In this document: positions 17,783-26,391 of the stretch, one piece after another
Position numbering within the stretch: the stretch's first letter is position 1
How the letters are laid out: the number at the start of each line of letters is the position of its first letter
Source of the DNA: Thermobaculum terrenum ATCC BAA-798
GTDB lineage: Bacteria; Chloroflexota; Chloroflexia; Thermobaculales; Thermobaculaceae
NCBI RefSeq assembly: GCF_000025005.1
Contig: NC_013525.1
Span: forward strand, 1,328,501 to 1,392,500
Direction: 5' to 3'
DNA length: 64,000 nucleotides
The notes under the pieces: model-generated
Seen by the model: the letters and a program-made list of their open reading frames with translations, nothing else
What the model was told of the DNA's origin: nothing
Database searches by the model: none
Made by a program: the position numbers and the translations under genes

Positions 17783-19597
17783 GTGAACACAACATTTAGA
17801 ATATTCACTCTGATCACGATAATAAGTCTTATATCCGCATGTAGAATGCCTTTCCAGGGCAGTGGACAAGACTTGAGCACTCCAACACATCAACCAGCAA
17901 GGGCAACGCTAGAGATATCCAGCACACCAGCAAAAGCAGAAATAAAAGTCAACGGAAAAGATTCAGGTAGAACACCCAATACACTTCATCTCTCGCCAGG
18001 TACGTACAAGGTGACTGTTTCGCTCTCGGGCTACAAAGAATCTCAACAGGAAGTACAGTTGGGTGAGGGGGATAGAGTAAGCTTAGACATTAAGCTTATT
18101 GCCCTCAACGGCGCGCTTAATATCAACTCGAAACCAAACGGAGCATCGGTGCAGGTCGATAGCAAACAGGTTGGTGATACGCCAATTAGCAAGCTAAGTG
18201 TAACCCCGGGCAAACATAGCATAACAATTCGAAAGGATCACTATAAGGAATGTAAAAAGATAGTAGATGTATCGCCGGGGCAAACAATAGATGTTAGTTG
18301 TAACTTGGCTGCTGTAAAACCCATCTTGCTAATAGACGTCCCAAACAAGAATGTAGTCGTTTTTGTGGACAAACATAAGGTGGGATCAGGAGATCAAAAG
18401 CTCGAACTAGAAGTTGGTAAGCACACTATCTCTGCTAAGAGGGAAGGGTATTTCGAGGCAACTAAAGATATATCCCTTAGTCCTGGAGACATTAAAAAGA
18501 TAACCCTTAGCCTCAAACCTAAGCCAGGCACTATTGCTATTACTACTTCCCAAAAGGGGGTAAAGGTCTTTATAGACCGAAAATTTAGAGGATTTGCACC
18601 AATTACGATCAAGAACCTTGAGCCTGGAAACCATTGGGTAAGGCTTAACAAGCGTTACTACGAAACCTTCCGCAAGAAATACAAAGTAGCTCCTGGTAGC
18701 ACAATAAAAGTAAAAGCTACTCTCGAACAGATAGAATCCGCTCCACCTCCCCGTAGACCTCTAGCAGTCATGATAGAGAACCATCCGGATGCTAGACCAC
18801 AATCAGGTCTAGCATATGCAGATGTGGTACTGGAAGCACCTGCAGAATTTGGGATATCTAGATTCATAGCATTCTTTATCACAAGGGAGTCACCAGTAGT
18901 AGGTCCTGTGCGGAGCGCAAGGAAGTATTTCGTTCTTTGGGCCAAGGAGTTCAACCCGATATACATACATGCAGGTGGTGCTCCAGGTGCAGCAGGACTT
19001 GCGGATCAGATAGGACTGGTCAGAACAAACGCCCTTTGGGACGGTCGAGCTTTTTATAGAACTCAAGACAGAGTAGCCCCTCACAACTTGTATACCAGCA
19101 CATCAGCACTGCGTAGATATGAAAAGATGGTCGGTCGAAGTCTCAAAGGAGGTACTTGGGGAGGCTTGCTCTTCAAAGACCAAAGCATAAAGCAGCCGGG
19201 CAGAAGAGCTGAATACATAAATATACGCTTCAACGATTGGTACTATGTGGAATGGCGTTGGGACCCTAAAACCAACACTTATCTAAGATGGATGCAAGGT
19301 GAGCCCGCAATAGAGAGAATTACTGGTGAACAAATAAGGGCTTCAACTGTGATAGTAAGAGTACATCAGATACATCGCATACCTGGAGATGACAAAGCCA
19401 GAGAAGATGTACAAGTATTCGGGAGCGGTCCTGCTTACATCTTCCAAGATGGTACCGTCCAGAAGGCGACGTGGAAGAAGACTAGCACCAAGCAGCCAAC
19501 GATCTATCTTGATAAAGATGGAAAGCAAGTAAAAGTGAATAAAGGCGCCGTATGGATACAGGCTATCCCACAATACGGCAGTCTAGATTGGAGATAG
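17783..19597 (+). CDS. Lipoprotein with four PEGA repeats and a DUF3048 (YerB-like) domain
   Basis: About 604 residues. The N-terminal membrane segment ends in LISAC, a lipobox with Cys20, so it should be anchored outside the membrane. Four PEGA modules follow (roughly 41-105, 109-175, 178-245, 248-315), each with a P-G-x-H/Y core such as SPGTYKV, TPGKHSI, EVGKHTI and EPGNHWV. From about 325 comes a DUF3048 domain with PLAVMIENHPDARPQSGL, ADVVLEAPAEFGISRF and GPVRSARKYF. GTG at 17783 has AGGAG 11 bases upstream; a TTG at 17756 is an alternative that would lengthen the N-region. DUF3048 function is unknown; PEGA repeats occur on surface proteins. Expected location: cell surface. Confidence 0.85.
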   Translation: MNTTFRIFTLITIISLISACRMPFQGSGQDLSTPTHQPARATLEISSTPAKAEIKVNGKDSGRTPNTLHLSPGTYKVTVSLSGYKESQQEVQLGEGDRVSLDIKLIALNGALNINSKPNGASVQVDSKQVGDTPISKLSVTPGKHSITIRKDHYKECKKIVDVSPGQTIDVSCNLAAVKPILLIDVPNKNVVVFVDKHKVGSGDQKLELEVGKHTISAKREGYFEATKDISLSPGDIKKITLSLKPKPGTIAITTSQKGVKVFIDRKFRGFAPITIKNLEPGNHWVRLNKRYYETFRKKYKVAPGSTIKVKATLEQIESAPPPRRPLAVMIENHPDARPQSGLAYADVVLEAPAEFGISRFIAFFITRESPVVGPVRSARKYFVLWAKEFNPIYIHAGGAPGAAGLADQIGLVRTNALWDGRAFYRTQDRVAPHNLYTSTSALRRYEKMVGRSLKGGTWGGLLFKDQSIKQPGRRAEYINIRFNDWYYVEWRWDPKTNTYLRWMQGEPAIERITGEQIRASTVIVRVHQIHRIPGDDKAREDVQVFGSGPAYIFQDGTVQKATWKKTSTKQPTIYLDKDGKQVKVNKGAVWIQAIPQYGSLDWR

Positions 19598-19715
19598 ATT
19601 AGCAGGGCTAAATTATCTCCCTTGCCTGGCCGAAAGCTGCATGCTATCTTTATCCTGGCATCAATTGTGCTGCCGACAATCTGTGTGAAAATCAATATTT
19701 CCAGGGAGTAGGAAA

Positions 19716-20777
19716 ATGGCTCAAACCACAGCTACCAAGGTGCGCATGACCAGGGGCAAGTTCGAAGGTCTAAACAAAATTGCGGACGAGAAGGGAATAA
19801 TAGCTGCCGCAGCCATGGACCAGAGAGGTTCCCTCAAGAAGGCTCTTGCTAAAGCCAAGGGGGGCGATGTCTCCGACCAGGAGTTATCAGAGTTCAAAGC
19901 TCTAGTCTCCGAGATACTAACTCCTTATGCCTCGGCTATACTCCTTGATCCGGAATACGGTCTAGAAGCAGCAAAGAGAAGGGCAAGCGGCAAAGGATTG
20001 CTATTGGCGTACGAAAAGTCAGGATATGATACTACTACAAAAGGTAGGCTTCCGGACCTGCTTCCTGAATGGTCGGTACGTAGGTTAGTGGAAGCCGGGG
20101 CAGACGCTATAAAGATACTTATGTACTACGATCCGGACGACGATCCAAAGATCAATACCATTAAGCATGCATTCATAGAGAGGGTAGGTGCAGAATGCAG
20201 GGCTCTGGACGTGCCTTTCTTCCTAGAGCCCGTATGCTACAGTGACGAAATTGGTGATGAGAAGAGCTTCGAGTTCGCCAAGGTCAAGCCCTCGAAAGTA
20301 AAGAAGTATATGGCTGAATTCTCACAAGACAGGTACGGTGTGGACGTACTCAAAGTAGAAGTACCTGTCAATATGAAATATGTAGAAGGTGTGAAGGCTA
20401 ACACCACCGGCGAGGTTGCTTATACGCGGGAAGAGGCCATCGAGCACTTTAGAGAGGCTGCATCTCTCTCTAAAGTACCGTTCATATATCTGAGTGCTGG
20501 AGTCAGTGATGAGGTATTTAGAGAAACTCTAGCTCTAGCTAACGAGGCTGGCGTGCCTTACTCCGGAGTATTGTGCGGTAGAGCTACATGGCAGGACGGG
20601 ATACCAGCCTACGCCCAGGGCGGGGCAGATGCTCTGAGAAGCTGGTTGAGTGACCAAGGAGTAAAGAACATACAGGCCTTGAACGAGGTTATATATCAAG
20701 GTGCTCGTCCCTGGTGGGAGAGATATGGTGGACTGGACAACATAGAAGTTGTAGATCTACCTGAGACGTTTAGATAA
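19716..20777 (+). CDS. Tagatose-1,6-bisphosphate aldolase-like class I aldolase
   Basis: A 353-residue class I aldolase of the LacD family. Markers are AAAMDQRGSLKKAL, LLDPEYGLEAA, the segment DAIKILMYYDPD with its Schiff-base region Lys, FFLEPVCY, DVLKVEVPVNM and FIYLSAGVS. LacD enzymes cleave tagatose- and related hexose bisphosphates to DHAP and glyceraldehyde-3-phosphate; relatives act on sulfofructose phosphate. No lac or tag kinase is nearby, so the natural substrate is uncertain. An aldehyde dehydrogenase follows by 41 bases, suggesting that the aldehyde product is oxidised. Confidence 0.88.
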   Translation: MAQTTATKVRMTRGKFEGLNKIADEKGIIAAAAMDQRGSLKKALAKAKGGDVSDQELSEFKALVSEILTPYASAILLDPEYGLEAAKRRASGKGLLLAYEKSGYDTTTKGRLPDLLPEWSVRRLVEAGADAIKILMYYDPDDDPKINTIKHAFIERVGAECRALDVPFFLEPVCYSDEIGDEKSFEFAKVKPSKVKKYMAEFSQDRYGVDVLKVEVPVNMKYVEGVKANTTGEVAYTREEAIEHFREAASLSKVPFIYLSAGVSDEVFRETLALANEAGVPYSGVLCGRATWQDGIPAYAQGGADALRSWLSDQGVKNIQALNEVIYQGARPWWERYGGLDNIEVVDLPETFR

Positions 20778-20818
20778 GGCAAAAAGCTGTTCATAGACAG
20801 AAGCTACGGAGGTGGGAA

Positions 20819-22303
20819 ATGGCTACGCAACAGGTAGAAAAAAGGACCGAGTCAAAATACATAATGGGGGAATTCCCAATATACCTTGCCGGGAATTGGG
20901 TAACCACCTCCAGTCAGCTAGAAGTAACTTATCCATATGATGGCTCGGTGGTGGCTTATACCTATCAAGCCGGGAAGCAAGAGCTCGACAAGGCAATAAC
21001 TAAAGCACAGGAGGCTTTTTACCAGCTCTCTTCTATGCCGAGCTTCCAAAGAGCCAATATCTTACAACACGTCGCATCCCGCCTCCGTGAGAATAAAGAA
21101 GATATAGCACGCACCATTACACTAGAAGCTGGGAAACCGATAAAGGATTCGAGGGTGGAGGTAGATAGGGCGATTCTTACCTTCACCCTCGCTGCAGAAG
21201 AGGCCAAGAGGATTCACGGGGAAGTAGTACCCCTTGATCTATTACCCTCTGGCTCAAACAAGATGGGTATAGTGAGAAGATTCCCCATAGGACCTGTAGC
21301 TGCCATCTCACCTTTCAACTTCCCATTAAACTTGGCAGCTCATAAGGTAGCACCGGCTATCGCTGTAGGGAATCCCGTAGTTCTCAAGCCGCCTAGCAAG
21401 ACACCTATCACCTGGCTAAAGGTAGCTAGGTTCTTCGAGGAAACAGATCTGCCAGAAGGTGCACTTAGTGTGCTGCCTATGGATAGAAATACCGGAGATC
21501 TTCTTGTCTCGGATGAGAGGATAAAGCTCCTCACATTTACAGGCTCGGACGTGGTTGGTTGGGAGCTAAAAAAGAAGGCAGGTAAAAAGAACGTTATTCT
21601 AGAGCTTGGAGGCAACGCAGGCGTAGTGGTGGACAAGGACGCAGACATAGAGCATGCCTCTAGGAGACTAGCTTACGGATCTTTTGCATATGCAGGACAA
21701 ATCTGCATCAGCGTACAAAGGATATTCGTACATAAAGACATCTACGAAGATCTTAAAGCAGCACTAGTAGAGCAAACAGGCAAACTCAAGGTAGGCGATC
21801 CTCTTCAAGAAGACACCGACGTATCTCCTCTTATAGATAATAGAGCCTTGGATAGGGTAGAGAGCTGGGTACAAGAGGCCGTACAGAAAGGAGCTAAGGT
21901 CGTTACTGGCGGCAAGAGAGACGGCAACATATTTGAACCCACAATACTCGAGAACGTCCCTGAGGATGCTAGGGTTTGTTCCCAGGAAGCTTTCGCTCCT
22001 GTAGTAATCATCTCACCAGTAGAAAATTTTGAGGACGGGTTGAGAGCTATAAACAGATCCAGATTCGGCCTTCAGGCAGGTGTCTTCACCAATGATATAA
22101 GTAAAGCTACACTAGCTTTTAACGCACTAGAGGTTGGTGGAGTAGTCGTAAACGACGTACCTACTTTCAGAGTAGACAATATGCCTTATGGCGGTGTAAA
22201 AGACTCTGGATTGGGTCGAGAAGGCATACGCTATGCGATAGAGCATATGACAGAGTACAAGATCATGATACTTCCCTATGACAATAGGGACTTGGGAGCT
22301 TAG
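20819..22303 (+). CDS. NAD(P)-dependent aldehyde dehydrogenase
   Basis: A 494-residue aldehyde dehydrogenase. The general base Glu is in LELGGNAGVVV, the nucleophilic Cys in AYAGQICISVQR, the cofactor turn FTGSDVVGWELK, and the C-terminal PYGGVKDSGLGREG is typical. The sequence resembles the lactaldehyde, non-phosphorylating glyceraldehyde-3-phosphate and sulfolactaldehyde dehydrogenase branch. GGAGGTGGGAA precedes the ATG. Its pairing with the aldolase immediately upstream suggests oxidation of a three-carbon aldehyde released there; the exact substrate is not readable. Confidence 0.88.
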   Translation: MATQQVEKRTESKYIMGEFPIYLAGNWVTTSSQLEVTYPYDGSVVAYTYQAGKQELDKAITKAQEAFYQLSSMPSFQRANILQHVASRLRENKEDIARTITLEAGKPIKDSRVEVDRAILTFTLAAEEAKRIHGEVVPLDLLPSGSNKMGIVRRFPIGPVAAISPFNFPLNLAAHKVAPAIAVGNPVVLKPPSKTPITWLKVARFFEETDLPEGALSVLPMDRNTGDLLVSDERIKLLTFTGSDVVGWELKKKAGKKNVILELGGNAGVVVDKDADIEHASRRLAYGSFAYAGQICISVQRIFVHKDIYEDLKAALVEQTGKLKVGDPLQEDTDVSPLIDNRALDRVESWVQEAVQKGAKVVTGGKRDGNIFEPTILENVPEDARVCSQEAFAPVVIISPVENFEDGLRAINRSRFGLQAGVFTNDISKATLAFNALEVGGVVVNDVPTFRVDNMPYGGVKDSGLGREGIRYAIEHMTEYKIMILPYDNRDLGA

Positions 22304-22333
22304 CTCGTCTTTGGCTGCTTGTATGACTATATC

Positions 22334-23653
22334 CTAGCTCCAAAGACTCTTTATATGCTCAGGAAGTTCGTGTAAAGGTAACCTTTTTTGCTCGCCGCTC
22401 TGCATATCTCGCAGCGTAACCTCGTTGTTGGCTAGCTCATCAGGTCCAGCTATGATTACCCAAGGAATGCCGAGTCGCGATGCATAAGTTAGCTGCTTCC
22501 TAAGTGAACCAGGTTTACCAAGATATAGCTCCGTCTTTATCCCTTTTCTCCTCAGGTTAGCTGCTATCTGAATGGAGCTGGCAATACAACTGGTATCAAA
22601 CACGGTCACAAACACATCAGCTGACACCCGAGGTGGAGTCATTAGTCCTAATTCCTCAAGTACATCTATAATACGCTCTAGCCCCAAGCTTGTACCGACT
22701 GTGGGGATTTTCTTGCCCGCGAATATACCAACAAGCTCGTCATATCTGCCTCCCCCAGTTACAGATCCCACTTTGGGCTCATCAACTACCGTCTCGAAAA
22801 CGGCACCAGTATAGTAATCTAGACCTCGTGCCAGGGATGGTTGAATCAGATAGGAATTCATATTCACGTTATAGTTAGAAAGGAGGTTGAGTATAGACCT
22901 AAGTTCGTTGATTGCTTGTATGCCCTCAGGCTGGTCCTCAAGGAGTCGCTCAAGATGAGACAGCACTGTATCCGCATCTCCCTCGATGTTTATAAGAGCT
23001 ATAAGCCTATCGGAAGAGTCAGGAGACAAACCAAGTTGTATTAGCTCCTGTCTAACTCCATCGGCGCCTACCTTTGATAGCCTATCTATTGCTCTATATA
23101 CATGGACAGCCTGTTCGGGACTGGCACCAGCAACCCTGGCCATCGCAGAGAGTATCTTGCGGTGATTGATTAGAACTCGGTACTCTTTAAAACCTACTGC
23201 ACTTAGGCAATCAGAGATAATAGCCAGTATCTCAGCATCAGCAGCTGGTTCATCTGAGCCCACTATATCCACATCACACTGCCAAAACTCGCGATATCTT
23301 CCCTTCTGAGGTCTTTCTGCCCTCCACACTGGAGCAATATGATAGCGCTTGAAAGGCATAGGAAGATCTGGGTGCATCCCAACAACCCTAGCAAGCGGAA
23401 CAGTTAGATCATACCTCAGGCCGACCCTTCTACCTCCAGCATCCACGAACTTATACATGAGAGTCTCAGCTTCAGTACTACTCTTCCCCTCAAATGTCTC
23501 CGCATATTCAAGGGAAGGTGTTTCTAGGGGGAGGAAACCATACCTTTCAAAAATCTCCTCAAAGGTGCGTATAACGTATTTCCTTAGAGCCATGGACTCC
23601 GGCAGGAAATCTCTGAAACCTCTCAAGCGCTGGGGGTTTAGTCGATCCGACAA
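22334..23653 (-). CDS. hisS: Histidyl-tRNA synthetase
   Basis: A 439-residue class II aminoacyl-tRNA synthetase that charges tRNA-His. Motif 1 lies around LRKYVIRTFEEIFERYGF, motif 2 is RAERPQKGRYREFWQCD, the histidine motifs are LVNH-like and ARGLDYYTGAVFE, and motif 3 is GTSLGLERI. The C-terminal anticodon-binding domain starts near residue 335. The start is TTG, supported by GGGAGG five or six bases upstream and by the conserved opening RLRGFRDFLPE. Divergent from aroB. Confidence 0.96.
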   Translation of the reverse strand: MSDRLNPQRLRGFRDFLPESMALRKYVIRTFEEIFERYGFLPLETPSLEYAETFEGKSSTEAETLMYKFVDAGGRRVGLRYDLTVPLARVVGMHPDLPMPFKRYHIAPVWRAERPQKGRYREFWQCDVDIVGSDEPAADAEILAIISDCLSAVGFKEYRVLINHRKILSAMARVAGASPEQAVHVYRAIDRLSKVGADGVRQELIQLGLSPDSSDRLIALINIEGDADTVLSHLERLLEDQPEGIQAINELRSILNLLSNYNVNMNSYLIQPSLARGLDYYTGAVFETVVDEPKVGSVTGGGRYDELVGIFAGKKIPTVGTSLGLERIIDVLEELGLMTPPRVSADVFVTVFDTSCIASSIQIAANLRRKGIKTELYLGKPGSLRKQLTYASRLGIPWVIIAGPDELANNEVTLRDMQSGEQKRLPLHELPEHIKSLWS

Positions 23654-23687
23654 ATTGGCCTCCCAAAAGGTGAAATTTCAACTCTAT

Positions 23688-23705
23688 TTGCTATGCTATT
23701 AGCAA
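23688..23705. promoter_or_regulatory. Inverted repeat between hisS and aroB
   Basis: TTGCTA and TAGCAA arms flank a 6-base spacer in the 114-base region between the divergent hisS and aroB genes. A regulator-binding site is possible, but a 6-bp arm is near chance and no regulator is suggested. I could not define clear -35 and -10 boxes for either gene. Confidence 0.25.
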
Positions 23706-23767
23706 CAAAAACTTGGTGATGAAAAAGTATATCACGCAGGTAACCTAACGGATCAAAGTGGAGTCCC

Positions 23768-24853
23768 ATGCTTAGAGCTAGCGTCAAGACATTATCAGGC
23801 ATGCATCCTGTAATCGTTGGTAACGAAATATTGTCATGCCTTCCAGAAATACTAAGAGAATATGATGTCGGCAAAAGGATATTTGTAATAACTGATAAGA
23901 ATATCGCCGACCTGTACGAAGGTACTATAGCAAAAATCCTAACTAGTGCTGGTATAGAAACACACACCTGCGTAATTCCATCTGGGGAAGAATACAAGAA
24001 TCTCGAACAGGTTAGCTATCTATGGGATTGGCTAGCTGAAAATCGAGCTGAGAGAAAGGACACTATATTAGCACTTGGGGGTGGCGTTATAGGAGATCTA
24101 GCGGGCTGGGTAGCGGCTACATACCTCAGGGGTATGCATCTAGTTCAGGTACCTACCACTCTGTTAGCACAGGTGGACGCCAGCATAGGAGGGAAAACCG
24201 GCATAAATCACCCAAGAGCAAAGAACCTTATAGGTTCTTTCTACCCGCCCAAACTTACCTTCATAGATGTATCTCTTCTTATAAGCCTGCCTGAAAGGGA
24301 GCTTAGAAGCGGATGGGCAGAGGTCATCAAATATGCTATGATCTACGATTATTCTCTTTACAATTATATTGCAAATCATCTAGACGACTTGAAATCAAAA
24401 GACATACCAAAGATGCTGCCTGTGATTTCGCGGTGTGCGGAAATAAAGCTGGATATAGTGACGAAGGATCCTAAAGAGTCAGGGCTAAGGGCCATACTCA
24501 ACTATGGACACACATTGGGTCATGCTATAGAAGCTGCTACTGGCTACAGCAAATATCTTCATGGGGAAGCTGTGGCAATAGGGATGCAGGCAGCCGGGCT
24601 AATAGCCAAAGAGATGGGTTTGCTTGATGAGGAATCATTACAACTCCAGAATGAACTGATAGCTGAGTTCGGGCTTCCTAGATACGCCGAAGGTATTGAA
24701 GCTGCTAGCGTCAGAGAAGCTATAAAACTTGATAAGAAGATCGAGGGTGGCAAGAGTAGATGGATACTACTGAGAGCTATAGGTAAGGCTGAGATAAGAT
24801 CTGACGTCCCACTAGACATAGTGGAATTGGCTATGCGGGAGTACATACGGTGA
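23768..24853 (+). CDS. aroB: 3-Dehydroquinate synthase
   Basis: A 361-residue NAD- and metal-dependent enzyme that cyclises DAHP to 3-dehydroquinate, step two of the shikimate pathway. Markers are VITDKNIADLY, ALGGGVIGDLAGWVAATYLRG, VPTTLLAQVDASIGGKTGIN, LPERELRSGWAEVIKYA and the zinc ligands in NYGHTLGHAIEA and LHGEAVAIGM. The ATG has GTGGAG 4 to 5 bases upstream. It opens a six-gene plus-strand run and overlaps aroQ by 4 bases. Confidence 0.97.
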   Translation: MLRASVKTLSGMHPVIVGNEILSCLPEILREYDVGKRIFVITDKNIADLYEGTIAKILTSAGIETHTCVIPSGEEYKNLEQVSYLWDWLAENRAERKDTILALGGGVIGDLAGWVAATYLRGMHLVQVPTTLLAQVDASIGGKTGINHPRAKNLIGSFYPPKLTFIDVSLLISLPERELRSGWAEVIKYAMIYDYSLYNYIANHLDDLKSKDIPKMLPVISRCAEIKLDIVTKDPKESGLRAILNYGHTLGHAIEAATGYSKYLHGEAVAIGMQAAGLIAKEMGLLDEESLQLQNELIAEFGLPRYAEGIEAASVREAIKLDKKIEGGKSRWILLRAIGKAEIRSDVPLDIVELAMREYIR

Positions 24854-25287
24854 GAATATTGCTTATACATGGCCCCAATCTGAATATGCTTGGTCAAAGG
24901 CAGCCAGAGATATACGGCCGTGTTAGCATGAAAAAGATCAATGAGCTATGTCGCCAAAAGGCTGAAGAGCTAGGATGCGAACTGGTTATAATGCAGAGTA
25001 ATCATGAAGGCTTCATAATAGATTTCCTCCAGGAGAATTTCGGTAACTGTGACGGGATCATAATAAATCCTGGGGCTCTAACGCACTACGGACTAGCACT
25101 CAGGGATGCTTTAGAATCCATGAGGGTACCAATAGTCGAGGTACACTTATCAAACGTCTACGCGCGCGAGGAGTGGCGACACAAGTCGGTCATAGCACCT
25201 ATAGTCTTGGGCCAAATAACTGGATTTGGATATCGAGGATACACAGCAGCACTTCAACTTCTATATGATCACCTGTTAGATAGATAA
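24850..25287 (+). CDS. aroQ: 3-Dehydroquinate dehydratase, type II
   Basis: A 145-residue type II dehydroquinase making 3-dehydroshikimate. HGPNLNMLGQRQPEIYG holds the catalytic Tyr and flexible loop; QSNHEGFIIDFLQE, INPGALTHYGLALRDAL and EVHLSNVYAREEWRHKS complete the active site. The GTG start is embedded in the aroB stop (GTGA overlap), giving translational coupling. The length matches the dodecameric family. Confidence 0.97.
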   Translation: MRILLIHGPNLNMLGQRQPEIYGRVSMKKINELCRQKAEELGCELVIMQSNHEGFIIDFLQENFGNCDGIIINPGALTHYGLALRDALESMRVPIVEVHLSNVYAREEWRHKSVIAPIVLGQITGFGYRGYTAALQLLYDHLLDR

Positions 25288-25315
25288 TAAGTAAAACTTA
25301 TCTAGGAAAGTTCCA

Positions 25316-25609
25316 ATGGGAAAAGCAGGAAGCGAAATTGAACAGCTTAGGCAGGAGATAGATGAAATAGACAAAGCACTTGTCGAACTCCTAAACAAGC
25401 GCGCTAGTTTATCCCTGCGTATAGGAGAGCTCAAACGTAACGATTCGCAAAGTGCAGTATACGTCCCAGACAGGGAAATAGTGGTATACTCCAACATCAT
25501 TAGTGCTAATCGCGGTCCTCTGAGCGACTCAGCACTGAAATCTATCTACGATGTTATCATCGAGGAATCCAGAAGACTTCAGATGAGCCTTTATCACAGG
25601 AAACGATGA
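25316..25609 (+). CDS. Chorismate mutase (AroQ fold)
   Basis: A 97-residue all-helical chorismate mutase that converts chorismate to prephenate for Phe and Tyr. LRQEIDEIDKALVELLNKRASLSLRIGELK-type text spans residues about 9-38 and carries the Arg, Asp and Lys pattern of helix 1; VPDREIVVYSNI and SIYDVIIEESRRLQ give the other helices. It is a free-standing domain, not fused to prephenate dehydratase or DAHP synthase. It follows aroQ by 28 bases and overlaps the next gene by 4. Confidence 0.9.
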   Translation: MGKAGSEIEQLRQEIDEIDKALVELLNKRASLSLRIGELKRNDSQSAVYVPDREIVVYSNIISANRGPLSDSALKSIYDVIIEESRRLQMSLYHRKR

Positions 25610-26061
25610 AGCTCGAATCTTTGTTGGTAGTTCTGATAACAATAGCCATAATAGGTGCAATAGCCTATACCGATATACGCGTATCCATAAACTTCGCCAG
25701 GGATCCTAACTCAGGCAACAGGCTACGACAGCTATCATTCTACTGGCTTCCGGTTATCCAGATATCATGCTTCCTGCTCTTAGCAAGTGTACTGCTTATA
25801 AGTTACTCTACTGGGAACGGTGCCGAAGCCTTGAGAAGATGGGATGCATCCCTGCTTCTTCAATTGGCGATGCTACTGGCATTATTAGCACCAATAATTA
25901 CATCTATACAGGCCTTTACGCTGAGTGAGCGAGCACGAAGAAGAGGAGACGAAGTCTCGGCAGGTAAGCTGTCGTCGAAAGGTTTAGGCATGATAGTACT
26001 TGGCGTTATAGAGGCCATGCTAGTTATATTCCTGACTTTTGCCTTATTAAATCCAGCATAG
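25606..26061 (+). CDS. Unrecognised four-helix membrane protein in the aro operon
   Basis: A 151-residue protein I cannot assign to a family. Four hydrophobic segments are visible at about 5-22, 47-66, 84-104 and 128-148. A basic loop (SERARRRGDEV) lies between the third and fourth, so it is a small integral membrane protein. Its ATG overlaps the chorismate mutase stop as ATGA, so the two are translationally coupled, and an acylphosphatase follows 20 bases after. No catalytic motif stands out. Confidence 0.75.
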   Translation: MKLESLLVVLITIAIIGAIAYTDIRVSINFARDPNSGNRLRQLSFYWLPVIQISCFLLLASVLLISYSTGNGAEALRRWDASLLLQLAMLLALLAPIITSIQAFTLSERARRRGDEVSAGKLSSKGLGMIVLGVIEAMLVIFLTFALLNPA

Positions 26062-26081
26062 GCTAGGAAGAAGTAAAGCAT

Positions 26082-26369
26082 ATGGATTTGATCAGGGTAA
26101 GAGTCCTTGTGTCTGGCTTGGTACAAGGAGTTAACTACAGAGCTGAGTGCAAACGTAAGGCTACTCAACTAGGTCTATGTGGCTGGGTTAGAAATTTACC
26201 CGATGGCCGCGTGGAGGCTGTCTTCCAGGGGCCCAAGGAGAGAGTAGAAGAAATGCTGCGATGGTGTGAAATAGGACCTCGAATGGCAAGGGTTGAAAAG
26301 ATACAGGCCATGCAAGAAACTCTACAGCAAGACTGTAAATCTTTTGATATTGTTTATTATGTGAAATAG
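26082..26369 (+). CDS. acyP: Acylphosphatase
   Basis: A 95-residue acylphosphatase that hydrolyses carboxyl phosphates. The active-site loop is VSGLVQGVNYRAECKRKA, with the Arg, and the catalytic Asn is in GWVRNLPDGRVEAVFQGP. The length and ferredoxin-like pattern are standard. The usual GVGFR core reads GVNYR, a mild variation. It sits between the membrane protein and the MutS-like gene. Confidence 0.93.
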   Translation: MDLIRVRVLVSGLVQGVNYRAECKRKATQLGLCGWVRNLPDGRVEAVFQGPKERVEEMLRWCEIGPRMARVEKIQAMQETLQQDCKSFDIVYYVK

Positions 26370-26391
26370 TTTTACTTCTCCAAAGAGGATC

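Noticed and set aside
18789-18815. A 10-base exact inverted repeat inside the PEGA/DUF3048 gene
   Set aside because: By rough estimate about one such pair is expected by chance in a window this size.
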